Part shown: piece by piece, positions 34,414 through 43,459 of the stretch
Position numbering within the stretch: position 1 is the first letter of the stretch
How the letters are laid out: the number at the start of each line of letters is the position of its first letter
DNA from: Ruegeria sp. HKCCD7303
GTDB lineage: Bacteria; Pseudomonadota; Alphaproteobacteria; Rhodobacterales; Rhodobacteraceae
Reading direction: 5' to 3'
DNA: 64,000 bases
Assembly: GCF_013111185.1 (NCBI RefSeq)
Contig: NZ_WVRE01000001.1
Coordinates: 124,001-188,000, forward strand
Translations under genes and position numbers: made by a program
Notes under the pieces: model-generated
Databases searched by the model: none
What the model saw: only the letters and a program-made list of their open reading frames with translations
Told to the model about the DNA's origin: nothing

Positions 34414-36735
34414 ATGCAGGGATCAACTGTATTACATACGTTCAACAACGCAGGGCTCGACGGCCCGGGTCGCCTGTTTCCGGGTTTTCCAAAAGCCTCT
34501 GGTGCTTGCACATATACACTTGCCCCGCGCGAGGCTGTCCGCCTGATTGTGAAGCCAGGAGATTTGCTTTCGATAGAAGGGCTTGGGCCGTCACAGCCTT
34601 TGGACGTGGTGGCCCTCGCTGATGATGGGCAACCGATGTTGGCGGCGCTAAACCTGACAGAGAACGGGGCGGTCAACTGGGGTGCATTTGACAGCGCTCA
34701 ACTTGCAGGCTGGATCGCTGCTCGAGGCGGAGACGAGCGGGTTCCTTGTTGCCGGTTGGACAAGACGTCGGATTGCCTGATTCTACGAGCGGATCACGCG
34801 ATTACGCTTTGGGTGATTCACGTCTCCGACATCGACGAACTGATCCAGGGCAGGGCGACCGGAAGCATTACGGTTCTACATAAAGTTGCGAAAGTCCAAA
34901 CGCCGCAGTTGCCGCCTTTGTTGGGGGACACACGGGATGAATTCACTGTGCCGAGCGGCAGCGCGATTGCTTATGAGCTTCAGGCCGGGGAGTTTGTTCA
35001 GATCATTGATGTCGAAGGTCAGCAATGCTCTGATTTTATGGCGCTGCGAGCTGATGGGTTGGAATGTGGACACGAGTGGATGATCGACTCGACCGCGACC
35101 CGATCGATGGTGCGGCGGTCTTATCCGGGGCCGGGATTGCTGGACAAGTTTTTTGACCGTGAAATGCGTCCGTTGCTTAATGTGCTTCAAGACACGTGTG
35201 GGCGGCACGATACCTTCGGGTTGGCTTGCACCGCACGCGGCTATGAAGAGCGAGGCTTCCCCGGCCATCTCAATTGCTCGGACAACATGACAAATGCGCT
35301 GGCGCCATATGGGGTGGCGCGACGGGCGGCTTGGCCTGCGATCAATTTCTTTTGGAACACGTGGATTGATCCGGTCACACATCACATTCTGACCGAAGAA
35401 TCTTACTCGCGCTCAGGTGACTATGTTGCATTGCGGGCGCTTGAGGACTTGGTCTGTGTTTCGACGGCCTGCCCTGATGATATCGATCCGATCAATGGCT
35501 GGAACCCAACGGACGTGCACGTGCGTATATACCGCCCTGAAACACCGATCCGCCGAGCGGTTGCTTATCGCGAAAAGGAAGACGCCCCCATGTCGATCAG
35601 TCAGGAATCCGCCTTTCACGAGCGGCTATCCCCGCTGACACAGCATTTCGCCCCGGCGCGTGATCTGTGGGCACCCGTCAGTTACCCCGCTTATGGCAGC
35701 TTGGGTGAATATTGGGCCTGTCGTGAGGCCGTGACTGTGCAGGACATGAGCGGTCTGCGCAAATTCGACATTGTCGGCCCAGATGCCGAGGCTTTGATGC
35801 AATTGGCCACGACACGCAACGTGGCGAAACTGCCGGTCTGGCGCGGCTCTTACACGCTGATGTGTGACGAGAGCGGTTCGGTCATCGACGATGGCACCTT
35901 GTTCCGCCTCGCGCCTGAAATTTTCCGCTGGTGCTGTGGATCGGAGGAAAGCGGGCGCGCTTTGCAGGAACTGGCAGATTCACGCGGATTGCAAGTACGG
36001 GTTCATGCGCTGCGTGGTGCGATGCCGAACCTCGCCATTCAAGGCCCGAAATCCCGCGACCTGCTGCGCAAGATCGCCTTCACACAGCCGCATGTGCCAA
36101 GTCTGGATCATCTGAAATGGTTTGGTGTCACCATTGCGCGTCTGAATGACCGTGAGGGCGCGCCTTTCATGCTGTCGCGATCAGGTTATACCGGCGAATT
36201 GGGGTACGAGATTTTTTGTACCAAATCCGATGCGGTCGCGATTTGGGATGCGGTGATGGCCGCCGGCGAAGAATTCGGGATCACCCCGATGGGTTCTGCG
36301 GCGTTGGATATCATTCGGATCGAGGCGGGGCTGGCTGCTGCCAACGCAGAATTTGCACCGGGTGTAGATGCGTTCGAGGCAGGCTTGGGCTTTGCCGTCG
36401 ATCTGACCAAAACCGAATTCACCGGCAAGGCCGCACTGGAACGCAATGCCCGCGAACCACGCCGAGTGCTCAAGGGGCTGTTGATCGGCTGTGATGATGT
36501 GCCCGCCCACGGTGCACCCATCTATGCGGGCGAGCGACAAGTGGGCGTGGTCACCTCAGCGACACGTTCGCCGATGTTGGAACACGCGATCGCGATGGCA
36601 CGGCTTTCCGTTGAACACGCGGACAACGGCACTCAATTGGATGTTGGCCAGCTTGACGGGCGGATGAAACGACTGCGCGCCACTGTCTCGGACACACCTT
36701 TCTTAGACCCGCAACGAAAGCGGGCGCGCGCCTGA
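34414..36735 (+). CDS. DUF1989::GcvT-type aminomethyltransferase fusion protein
   Basis: A 773-residue two-part protein. Residues about 1-380 are DUF1989 (urea-carboxylase-associated) in character, perhaps two related halves: VKPGDLLSIEGLG near 47 and AGEFVQIIDVEGQQCSDFMAL near 191. Potential metal residues are in DTCGRHDTF, and the hallmark TACPDDIDPINGWNPTDVHV is near 351. Residues about 400-770 are a GcvT folate domain: YWACREAVTVQDMSGLRKFDI, then RSGYTGELGYEIF. GcvT proteins move a methyl carbon onto tetrahydrofolate, and DmdA is one example. First gene of the ABC operon, 35 bases before the binding protein. A folate-dependent demethylase for the imported methylated amine fits, but the role of DUF1989 is unknown. 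Confidence 0.8.
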   Translation: MQGSTVLHTFNNAGLDGPGRLFPGFPKASGACTYTLAPREAVRLIVKPGDLLSIEGLGPSQPLDVVALADDGQPMLAALNLTENGAVNWGAFDSAQLAGWIAARGGDERVPCCRLDKTSDCLILRADHAITLWVIHVSDIDELIQGRATGSITVLHKVAKVQTPQLPPLLGDTRDEFTVPSGSAIAYELQAGEFVQIIDVEGQQCSDFMALRADGLECGHEWMIDSTATRSMVRRSYPGPGLLDKFFDREMRPLLNVLQDTCGRHDTFGLACTARGYEERGFPGHLNCSDNMTNALAPYGVARRAAWPAINFFWNTWIDPVTHHILTEESYSRSGDYVALRALEDLVCVSTACPDDIDPINGWNPTDVHVRIYRPETPIRRAVAYREKEDAPMSISQESAFHERLSPLTQHFAPARDLWAPVSYPAYGSLGEYWACREAVTVQDMSGLRKFDIVGPDAEALMQLATTRNVAKLPVWRGSYTLMCDESGSVIDDGTLFRLAPEIFRWCCGSEESGRALQELADSRGLQVRVHALRGAMPNLAIQGPKSRDLLRKIAFTQPHVPSLDHLKWFGVTIARLNDREGAPFMLSRSGYTGELGYEIFCTKSDAVAIWDAVMAAGEEFGITPMGSAALDIIRIEAGLAAANAEFAPGVDAFEAGLGFAVDLTKTEFTGKAALERNAREPRRVLKGLLIGCDDVPAHGAPIYAGERQVGVVTSATRSPMLEHAIAMARLSVEHADNGTQLDVGQLDGRMKRLRATVSDTPFLDPQRKRARA

Positions 36736-36770
36736 CGGTGTAAGTAACTCACAGCAAAGGGAGAATAGAC

Positions 36771-37739
36771 ATGAAGAAACTGACATTTACCGCAACCTTG
36801 GCGCTGGCGCTGGGTGCAACAACTGCGATGGCGCAGGAAAAGGTCATGGTGGGTGAGCCCAGTTGGCCTGGCGCCAAAATCATGAGCCGGGTGATCGGGC
36901 AGGTGATCGAAACTCGTCTGGGAGGAGAGGCTGGCTATGCCCCCGGTGCCAACGCGGTGATCTTTGCGGCCATGGATGGCGGACGTGGCGATATCGACGT
37001 TCACCCGGATGTCTGGCTGCCGAACCAATCCTCATTCACGGACGAATACGTGGATCAAAAGGGCACTGTCGCACTGTCTTCGGGCAGCTATGAGGGTCGT
37101 GCCGGGATTTGCGTGCCGAATTACATGGTTGAGGATCACAACATCCGCTCAATCTACGATTTGGCCACACCCGCAGCGCAAGAACTGTTCGACTCGGATG
37201 GCGACGGTTTGGGCGAGGTTTGGGTTGGTGCTTCGGGATGGGCCTCGACCAACACCTTTAAAGTGCGGGTTCGGGATTACGGGATTGAGACTTTCCTAAC
37301 GCCGACCACCGAAGACGAAACTGTGTTCTATTCGCGACTGAAGGATCAGATTGACCAGAAGAAAGGTGCAGCCTTTTATTGTTATGCGCCGCACTACGTC
37401 CATGCGCTCTACGATGTGACCATCTTGGAAGAGCCAGAACATGACGCGGCCACCTATAAAATGGTGCAGCCCGATCAAGATGCCGACTGGTATAACAAAT
37501 CCCATGTCAGCACGGGCGAGCCGGTCAAAACCGTGACCGTGGCGCATTCAAAATCACTGGAAGAGCGCAACCCAGCAGCGGCATCTTTCCTTGCCAATAT
37601 CGACATGGATGCAGGGCAACTGAGCGCTCTGACCTATGAGGTCGTGGTCAAGGGTCGCGACACAGATGAGGTCGTGGCAGAATGGATCGCGGCAAACGGC
37701 GATACTGTCGACAGCTGGTTGGGACTGGCCACCAACTGA
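36771..37739 (+). CDS. Glycine-betaine/proline-type ABC transporter substrate-binding protein
   Basis: A 322-residue periplasmic OpuAC/ProX-like protein with a signal peptide (cleavage after TTAMA, about residue 21). The mature part starts EKVMVGEPSWPGAKIMSRVIGQ, and ligand-cage aromatic candidates are Trp in VGEPSWPG, DVWLPNQ and SGWASTN. Aromatic cages bind quaternary ammonium groups. It belongs to the operon with an ATPase and a ProW-type permease. GGGAGAA precedes the ATG. The substrate is probably a betaine; the DUF1989::GcvT neighbour suggests an N-methyl or S-methyl compound that is catabolised, not just accumulated. Confidence 0.85.
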   Translation: MKKLTFTATLALALGATTAMAQEKVMVGEPSWPGAKIMSRVIGQVIETRLGGEAGYAPGANAVIFAAMDGGRGDIDVHPDVWLPNQSSFTDEYVDQKGTVALSSGSYEGRAGICVPNYMVEDHNIRSIYDLATPAAQELFDSDGDGLGEVWVGASGWASTNTFKVRVRDYGIETFLTPTTEDETVFYSRLKDQIDQKKGAAFYCYAPHYVHALYDVTILEEPEHDAATYKMVQPDQDADWYNKSHVSTGEPVKTVTVAHSKSLEERNPAAASFLANIDMDAGQLSALTYEVVVKGRDTDEVVAEWIAANGDTVDSWLGLATN

Positions 37740-37746
37740 AGCCTGT

Positions 37747-37769
37747 GCGCCCCTGTTTTGCAGGGGCGC
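37747..37769. repeat. Intercistronic hairpin after the binding-protein gene
   Basis: GCGCCCCTG (37747-37755) pairs perfectly with CAGGGGCGC (37761-37769) across a five-base loop. As with the TRAP operon hairpin at 18250, it lies directly after the binding-protein gene and before the ATPase gene. Confidence 0.65.
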
Positions 37770-37801
37770 CATTCAACACAATCTACAGCGGTGAGGCCAA
37801 T

Positions 37802-38851
37802 ATGACAGCGCAAATCGCAATCGACGCAAAGGGCGTGTGGAAAGTGTTCGGCGCGCGCTCGCAGGAAGCTTTGAACGCCATTCACAGCGAGGGGCTGAGC
37901 AAGGCCGAGGTGCTGGAGCGCTTCAACTGTGTTGTTGGCGTGGCTGATGCCAGTTTCGAGATCGAACGGGGTGAGCTGTTCTGTGTCATGGGCCTGTCGG
38001 GTTCGGGCAAATCGACCCTTGTGCGTCACGTGAACCGTCTGCTGGAACCCACCGACGGCCATATCTATCTGGATGGCGAAGACGTGATGGGCTTGAATGA
38101 CGAGGGCCTGCGCGATCTGCGCAACCGGCGCGTCGCGATGGTGTTTCAGAACTTTGGCCTAATGCCTCACCGCACTGTCCGCGACAATGTGGCGATGCCG
38201 CTGGAAATCCGGGGCACCGGCAAGGCCCGTCGCTGGGAAGAGGCGGACCGGGTGCTCGAACTGGTCGAGTTGAACGGCTGGGAAGATAAATACGCGCACG
38301 AGCTTTCGGGCGGGATGCAGCAACGCGTGGGTCTGGCCCGCGCCATCGCTGCAGACCCGGAAATCCTGTTGATGGACGAACCGTTTTCGGCCCTTGACCC
38401 GCTGATCCGAAAGCAGTTGCAGGATCAGTTCATGGAGCTCAGCCATAAGCTCAACAAGACCACGATGTTCATCACTCATGACCTTGACGAAGCGATCCGC
38501 ATCGGACACCGCATCGCGATTATGAAGGACGGGCGCATCGTTCAGATCGGCACGCCAGAAGAGATTATCTTAAACCCAGCTGACGACTATGTAGCGGACT
38601 TTGTGGCGGGGATTTCCAAGCTCAACATGATCTTCGCCCATGCGGTGATGAAACCTGTGGACGAGTTCGAGGCGCATCACGGCGAAATTCCCAGCGACGC
38701 CAAAGAAGCGCATCCAGACATGGACCTTTCCGATCTGATGAACCTATGTGTCGACGGCCACGGCGTTGTGGCCGTAACGCAGGATGGCAAGACCGTGGGC
38801 GTAATCAACCGTGCGGGTCTGATCCGCGCGATTCAGGACAGTCAGGCATAA
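37802..38851 (+). CDS. Glycine-betaine/proline-type ABC transporter ATP-binding protein
   Basis: A 349-residue ABC ATPase of the ProV/OpuAA kind. Walker A is GLSGSGKST (about residues 64-72), the signature is ELSGGMQQRVGLARA and Walker B is ILLMDEPFSALDP. The long N-terminal segment before Walker A and the C-terminal CBS-like extension (VAVTQDGKTVGVINRAGL) are ProV features; CBS regions sense ionic strength in osmoregulated relatives. I chose the ATG at 37802 with GGTGAGG upstream. Confidence 0.9.
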   Translation: MTAQIAIDAKGVWKVFGARSQEALNAIHSEGLSKAEVLERFNCVVGVADASFEIERGELFCVMGLSGSGKSTLVRHVNRLLEPTDGHIYLDGEDVMGLNDEGLRDLRNRRVAMVFQNFGLMPHRTVRDNVAMPLEIRGTGKARRWEEADRVLELVELNGWEDKYAHELSGGMQQRVGLARAIAADPEILLMDEPFSALDPLIRKQLQDQFMELSHKLNKTTMFITHDLDEAIRIGHRIAIMKDGRIVQIGTPEEIILNPADDYVADFVAGISKLNMIFAHAVMKPVDEFEAHHGEIPSDAKEAHPDMDLSDLMNLCVDGHGVVAVTQDGKTVGVINRAGLIRAIQDSQA

Positions 38852-38861
38852 GGGGACCGAT

Positions 38862-40379
38862 ATGAAACATGTTGATGTGCAACAGATCCAACCGGAAACC
38901 GCCGACCGTCTGAACGCTCTGATCGGCGATTTTGTAGGGCAGGGGCAGTCCTATTACCAAAAGACATTTGCCTATATGATGCAGGCCCCCGGTTATCGTT
39001 TCACGCTGAACAAAGCGGCAGCGATTCTGGGTCCTATCTGGTTCGGGGCACGCGGCCTTTGGTCGTGGTTTCTGGGGTTCTTGGTGCTGGAAACGCTGGC
39101 ATTTATCCAGATCGGGCTTGGACTTTTTGGCGATCTCGGACGGGACTTCCGCGAGCGCGCGCAACAGATCGAGCAGACGCTGGAACTGCGCCGCCAGCAG
39201 ATTGCTGCGGCAGAACAATCCGGCTCGGCCTCGCTGGACTCCCTGAAACGGGCATCGGAATCTCTTGAAGGGGCTCTTGCGAATGCGCAGGAGGCGGCGC
39301 GCACGGCGAATTCGACCGGTATAACTTACTTGATTATCGGGATCGTCCTTCTGTTGGCCGTCAAGTTCCTTGCCGCGTCGTTAGCCAACTGGACATTGGA
39401 GGGGCAATTTGCACGATGGCGTTCTGATCCCAGCGTGGCGCATGGTTGGTCTGGTACACGTTTGATTGTTGCCACGGCACTGACCGCTGTGGTTGTGATT
39501 TTGTCTATGATCAAATTTGCCCAGCCGGACGCGTTGGCTGTGCTCAAGACCTTCCCGACCAATCGCGACTGGCGTTTGAACGTGGGCGACGGGGTGCAGG
39601 CGGTGTTCGAATGGACCAAAACCGCCGGGCGCGGCTTTTTCGATGGACTGACCTATGGGATGCGCACCCTGCTGGATTGGATCGAGGTTGTACTGGTTGA
39701 TACCCCCTGGCCGGTGGTCGCGCTGGTGATCATCATGCTGGCGTACCTGTCAGCCGGTCCCCGGGTCGCCATCTTTACCGGTGCCGCGCTTGCCTATCTG
39801 GGTCTGTTGGATTTTTGGGAAAAAGCGATGACCACGATTGCCCTGCTGGGCGCGGCGGCGCTGATCTCGATTACCCTGGGAATTCCATTGGGCATTTATT
39901 GCGCTCGTCGCCCACGTGCCTTTGCCATCGTTCGCCCCATTCTGGATTTCATGCAGTCGATGCCATCCTTCGTTTACTTGATCCCAGTTGTGGCCTTCAT
40001 CGGATCGGGCAAGCCCGCGGGCGTTGTTGCAACTATGATCTTCGGTAGCCCACCGGTTATTCGCTTTACAGTGCTGGGTCTTCAGCAGGTCCCAGAAACT
40101 GTTCGAGAAGCAGCGCTGGCGTTTGGCGCAACGCCTCGCTACCTGCTTTGGCGTGTGGATTTGCCGCTGGCCCACAAAACGATCATGGCTGGTGTTAACC
40201 AAACCATTCTGATGTCACTTGCCATGGTTGTGGTTGCTTCCCTGATCGGGGCAAAGGGCTTGGGCGAAGACGTATTGGAGGCCTTGCAATACGCGGCGGC
40301 GGGACAGGGTATTCTTGCTGGCCTTGCAATCTTGTTCTGTGCGCTGATCTTGGATCGCATTGTTGCGGGTAAACGGTAA
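38862..40379 (+). CDS. ProW-type ABC permease with long N-terminal extension
   Basis: A 505-residue permease, larger than the usual 280-350. The canonical BPD_transp_1 domain occupies about residues 320-500, with the ATPase-docking EAA loop EAALAFGATPRYLLWRVDLPLA. The N-terminal 310 residues are an extension: a soluble segment, a helix near FGARGLWSWFLGFLVLETLAF, a predicted coiled coil (QQIEQTLELRRQQIAAAEQ) and further helices. Similar long permeases occur in marine TMAO/betaine systems. It lies 10 bases after the ATPase gene and ends the operon. Confidence 0.85.
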   Translation: MKHVDVQQIQPETADRLNALIGDFVGQGQSYYQKTFAYMMQAPGYRFTLNKAAAILGPIWFGARGLWSWFLGFLVLETLAFIQIGLGLFGDLGRDFRERAQQIEQTLELRRQQIAAAEQSGSASLDSLKRASESLEGALANAQEAARTANSTGITYLIIGIVLLLAVKFLAASLANWTLEGQFARWRSDPSVAHGWSGTRLIVATALTAVVVILSMIKFAQPDALAVLKTFPTNRDWRLNVGDGVQAVFEWTKTAGRGFFDGLTYGMRTLLDWIEVVLVDTPWPVVALVIIMLAYLSAGPRVAIFTGAALAYLGLLDFWEKAMTTIALLGAAALISITLGIPLGIYCARRPRAFAIVRPILDFMQSMPSFVYLIPVVAFIGSGKPAGVVATMIFGSPPVIRFTVLGLQQVPETVREAALAFGATPRYLLWRVDLPLAHKTIMAGVNQTILMSLAMVVVASLIGAKGLGEDVLEALQYAAAGQGILAGLAILFCALILDRIVAGKR

Positions 40380-40707
40380 CGCTGAGCTTGAGGGCGGGCT
40401 TTGTGCAACCGGGCCGATGGGCGTTGTTGCTTAGGCATTCGGCTCGTTACAACCCGAGTAACGTGTCTAGGCGATCGAAACAGTTACATCGCCTGGACAC
40501 CAGCAGAAATGCGAAATGGGCCGAAAATGATCGGCTCGGCGATGCAACAACGGCTAATGAGCGAGTTGCACTAAGACCGCGTTGCCGCCAGCTTTTCTCA
40601 ATCGCTCTGGGGAATTCCGTCGGCAAAAGCGCCAGGAAGTCCGAAAGCTGAATGCGTCGGGGCGTACTATCCAGGGGTCGCCGAACAGCCAGCCATGCCA
40701 AGCGCCG
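40380..40707. other. No gene seen between converging units
   Basis: 328 bases between the end of the ABC operon and the 3' end of a leftward aminotransferase gene. Apart from the hairpin at 40463-40500 I see no feature. Confidence 0.4.
40463..40500. terminator. Long hairpin between converging operons
   Basis: GTGTCTAGGCGAT (40463-40475) pairs with ATCGCCTGGACAC (40488-40500), 13 base pairs with one G-T wobble and a 12-base loop. There is no T-run on either side, so it may block or stabilise both converging transcripts rather than act as a classical terminator. Confidence 0.45.
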
Positions 40708-41850
40708 TCAGTGCCCTGCATCTTTCGCCGTGCTGTGGCGCGCCAAAAAGCCTGAGAATTTTTCCAACCCAGCTTTGAGATCTTCTGTCGGATTGGAATA
40801 ACCAAGCCGCAGCCAGCCCTCCATATCCATCGCGCTGCCAGGTGTCAGCATCACGCCTTCTTCTTCTAAAAGCGTAACACACAAGTCGCGTGAAGACATC
40901 GGCAGGTCGTACTTGAGTAGCGCGGTGGTACCTGATTTTGGCGGTACCCAACTCAGCAATGGTTCGTTTGAGATCCAATTTTCTACGATACGCAGGTTCT
41001 CACGGGTGATCCGTCGGGCACGGGCCAGAATCTTGTCACGGTTCTCAAGCGCCATGGCCGCGAGCAATTCGTCAACCTTCCCAACCGAGATAGTGTTGTA
41101 GTCGCGATGGATCATCACGTCATGCAGCATCACTTTCGGTCCCGCGATCCAACCGACCCGCAACCCTGCCAACGAATACGCCTTGGACACACCCGCCGTG
41201 CTGATCCCTTTTTCATAAAGATCGGCTATGGCGGCCGTAAATCCATCACCCGTCTGATCGGTGCCGCGATACACCTCGTCACATAAGAGCCACGCATCGA
41301 CGCTGCGCGCTATTTCGACAATCTGTTCCAGCATGGTGCGGTCTATCAAAGCGCCGGTCGGGTTGTTCGGATTATTGATTGCAATCAACCGCGTGTCATG
41401 TCGAACCATAGCGCGGAGCTTGTCGAGATCGGGCAGAAACGCGTTTTCCGGTGTCAGGTGCAAGAGTTCGATATCAGCGCCGATGCTTTCGGGGATCGAG
41501 TAATGTTGCTGATAGGTTGGGATCACCGAAATCACATGATCGCCGCGCGAAACCAATGTTTGATGTACCAGTGAATTGGCCCCGATTGTTCCATGGGTCG
41601 TCAGGATATTGTCGCGGGTCTGATTTTCATACAGACTGCAGATAGCGTCACGCAAACGATGAGATCCTTCGATTGCGCCATATGTCATCTTTAGGGCCGA
41701 CAGATCATTCAGAATATGATTATGCTGGCCAGCCATCTCAAACAGCTCACCCAGTGTGATGGACTCCACACAGGTTTCTGCCAGGTTGAGATCGCACTTG
41801 GTTTCGAACTCATTCATCCACATCTCAACGCCGAAAGGCCTGATTTCCAT
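40708..41850 (-). CDS. Class I/II PLP-dependent aminotransferase
   Basis: A 380-residue fold-type I aminotransferase. The cofactor region has TTHGTIGANSLVHQTL near 90, NNPNNPTGALID (Asn and NPTG), LLCDEVYRGT (Asp) and the Schiff-base Lys in STAGVSKAYSLAGLRVGW. A C-terminal Arg for the carboxylate (EGWLRLGYS) is present. It resembles capreomycidine-synthase-like and aspartate-type members. The start is the ATG at 41850 with GAAGGAGAG upstream. It is alone on the minus strand between the ABC operon and the hydroxyproline operon; its substrate is unknown. Confidence 0.82.
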   Translation of the reverse strand: MEIRPFGVEMWMNEFETKCDLNLAETCVESITLGELFEMAGQHNHILNDLSALKMTYGAIEGSHRLRDAICSLYENQTRDNILTTHGTIGANSLVHQTLVSRGDHVISVIPTYQQHYSIPESIGADIELLHLTPENAFLPDLDKLRAMVRHDTRLIAINNPNNPTGALIDRTMLEQIVEIARSVDAWLLCDEVYRGTDQTGDGFTAAIADLYEKGISTAGVSKAYSLAGLRVGWIAGPKVMLHDVMIHRDYNTISVGKVDELLAAMALENRDKILARARRITRENLRIVENWISNEPLLSWVPPKSGTTALLKYDLPMSSRDLCVTLLEEEGVMLTPGSAMDMEGWLRLGYSNPTEDLKAGLEKFSGFLARHSTAKDAGH

Positions 41851-42499
41851 CGGTCTCTCCTTCAATGTCAATTCATCCGAAGCCGCGTTTTTGGATGGCG
41901 CGCTCCACAAAAGGTATCTTTGGGACCAATCCGACAAAGCCGAAAGAACACAGGCTTTTGCCAGGTGGATTGTCTTAGGTACCGGTTTGCGGTGTTGTCT
42001 CATTATTTGCCTGATGCTGTCCATGTCGCGTTACGGAGTTCACCGACAAAAAAAGCCTGTTGCCGATGGGCGGCATTTTTTCCAGTCCGTCGGAACTGAC
42101 TATTCGGGTGCACGGGGCGCTGGTTGCAGAACTTAATGGACAGCCATGGGCTTAATTACAATGACTGCTCCAAGCCTGTTCACGAAACGCAACGTGCTTA
42201 CCTGTGCTGAATTCCAGGATGTGGCTTCCTTCGGTCAAACAGAACTGGATTTTGGATACAAAATCCGATACGGCATCACTGTCAGATGATTCAGGAGGAC
42301 TGCGTTTGAAACCCTGCGGCTATAGTGACCCAAGACTTGTGCCACAAATTCCGAGCCTTCGGACATGTTCGAAAGGGGTCGCATTTTACATTTCGCTTGA
42401 GCCAATGAAACCTACGGGAAATGTCTCAGCCACCTGTAAACACCAAGCATACACGCGCAAAGCGCTCACACCCCTACAACCTTGAGGAACGTTATCTTC
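41851..42499. other. Divergent promoter region, no gene seen
   Basis: 649 bases between the leftward aminotransferase start and the rightward hydroxyproline operon. Frames on both strands read as noise. It must hold both promoters. TTGAGGAACG just before 42500 is the ribosome site of the next gene. Confidence 0.45.
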
Positions 42500-43459
42500 A
42501 TGTCTCAAAACATCTTCACTGGTACCATGCCCGCCCTAATGACCCCGTGCAAAACGGATCGAACGCCGGATTTCGATAGCCTCGTTAAAAAGGGTAAGGA
42601 AATGATTGCGGCAGGCATGTCTGCCGTGGTGTATTGCGGCTCAATGGGTGACTGGCCCTTGCTGTCTGATGCTGAACGGATGGAAGGCGTGGAACGTTTG
42701 GTCGATGCCGGTCTGCCGGTGGTTGTCGGCACAGGCGCGATCAACTCGAAATCCGCCGTGGCACTGGCAGCGCACGCGCAAAAGGTGGGCGCGGCGGGGC
42801 TTATGGTTATCCCCCGCGTACTGTCACGTGGGTCCTCTGTCGCGGCACAGCGCAATCATTTCAAGGCCATACTGTCCGCAGCACCCGACGTTCCGGCCAT
42901 CATTTACAACAGCCCGGTCTATGGATTTGCCACAAGGGCCGATCTGTTCTTTGCCCTGCGGGCCGAACATCCTAACCTAGTAGGGTTCAAGGAATTCGGT
43001 GGCAAGGATGACCTGCGCTATGCGGCAGAGCATATCACCTCGCAAGACGATCAGGTTACGCTGATGGTGGGTGTAGACACCGAAGTCTATCATGGCTTTG
43101 TAAATTGCGGGGCCACCGGCTCGATCACCGGGATTGGAACGGCGCTGCCGAAAGAGGCGCTGCTATTGGCCGCCTTGTGCCAGAAAGCAGCGGCCGGTCA
43201 TGCCGACGCCCGTCAGCGTGCGCGCGAGTTGGAAGAAGCCTTTGGTGTGTTGGCCAGCTTTGACGAGGGCACTGATCTGGTGCTGTATTACAAGCATCTG
43301 CTGGTTCTGAACGGGGAAGAGGAATACCGCCTGCATTTTGTTGAAACCGATGAATTGTCGGATGCGCAGCGCAATTATTGCGAACAGCAATACAACCTTT
43401 TCCGCACCTGGTTTGCCGACTGGTCAAGCCAGGGTGGGGTGATTGCTGAATGCATGTGA
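42500..43459 (+). CDS. DapA-family deaminase/aldolase, probable pyrroline-4-hydroxy-2-carboxylate deaminase
   Basis: A 319-residue DHDPS/NAL-superfamily TIM barrel. The Schiff-base Lys is about Lys164 in VGFKEFGGKDD and the catalytic Tyr about 137 in PAIIYNSPVYG. In the hydroxyproline pathway this family provides the enzyme that turns delta-1-pyrroline-4-hydroxy-2-carboxylate into 2-oxoglutarate semialdehyde. It overlaps the 4-hydroxyproline epimerase gene by 10 bases, which supports that role over lysine synthesis. The start is the ATG at 42500 with GAGGAA upstream; a TTG at 42482 is unlikely. Confidence 0.8.
   Translation: MSQNIFTGTMPALMTPCKTDRTPDFDSLVKKGKEMIAAGMSAVVYCGSMGDWPLLSDAERMEGVERLVDAGLPVVVGTGAINSKSAVALAAHAQKVGAAGLMVIPRVLSRGSSVAAQRNHFKAILSAAPDVPAIIYNSPVYGFATRADLFFALRAEHPNLVGFKEFGGKDDLRYAAEHITSQDDQVTLMVGVDTEVYHGFVNCGATGSITGIGTALPKEALLLAALCQKAAAGHADARQRARELEEAFGVLASFDEGTDLVLYYKHLLVLNGEEEYRLHFVETDELSDAQRNYCEQQYNLFRTWFADWSSQGGVIAECM

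Noticed and set aside
41851-42024. 58-residue N-terminal extension of the aminotransferase
   Set aside because: The ATG at 41850 has GAAGGAG upstream and the extension has no family similarity.
41756-42136. Plus-strand frame of 126 codons
   Set aside because: Overlaps the aminotransferase start on the other strand and reads as noise.
42500-43459. Dihydrodipicolinate synthase for lysine synthesis
   Set aside because: The catalytic Lys and Tyr fit the superfamily, but overlap with the hydroxyproline epimerase gene argues for the catabolic deaminase.
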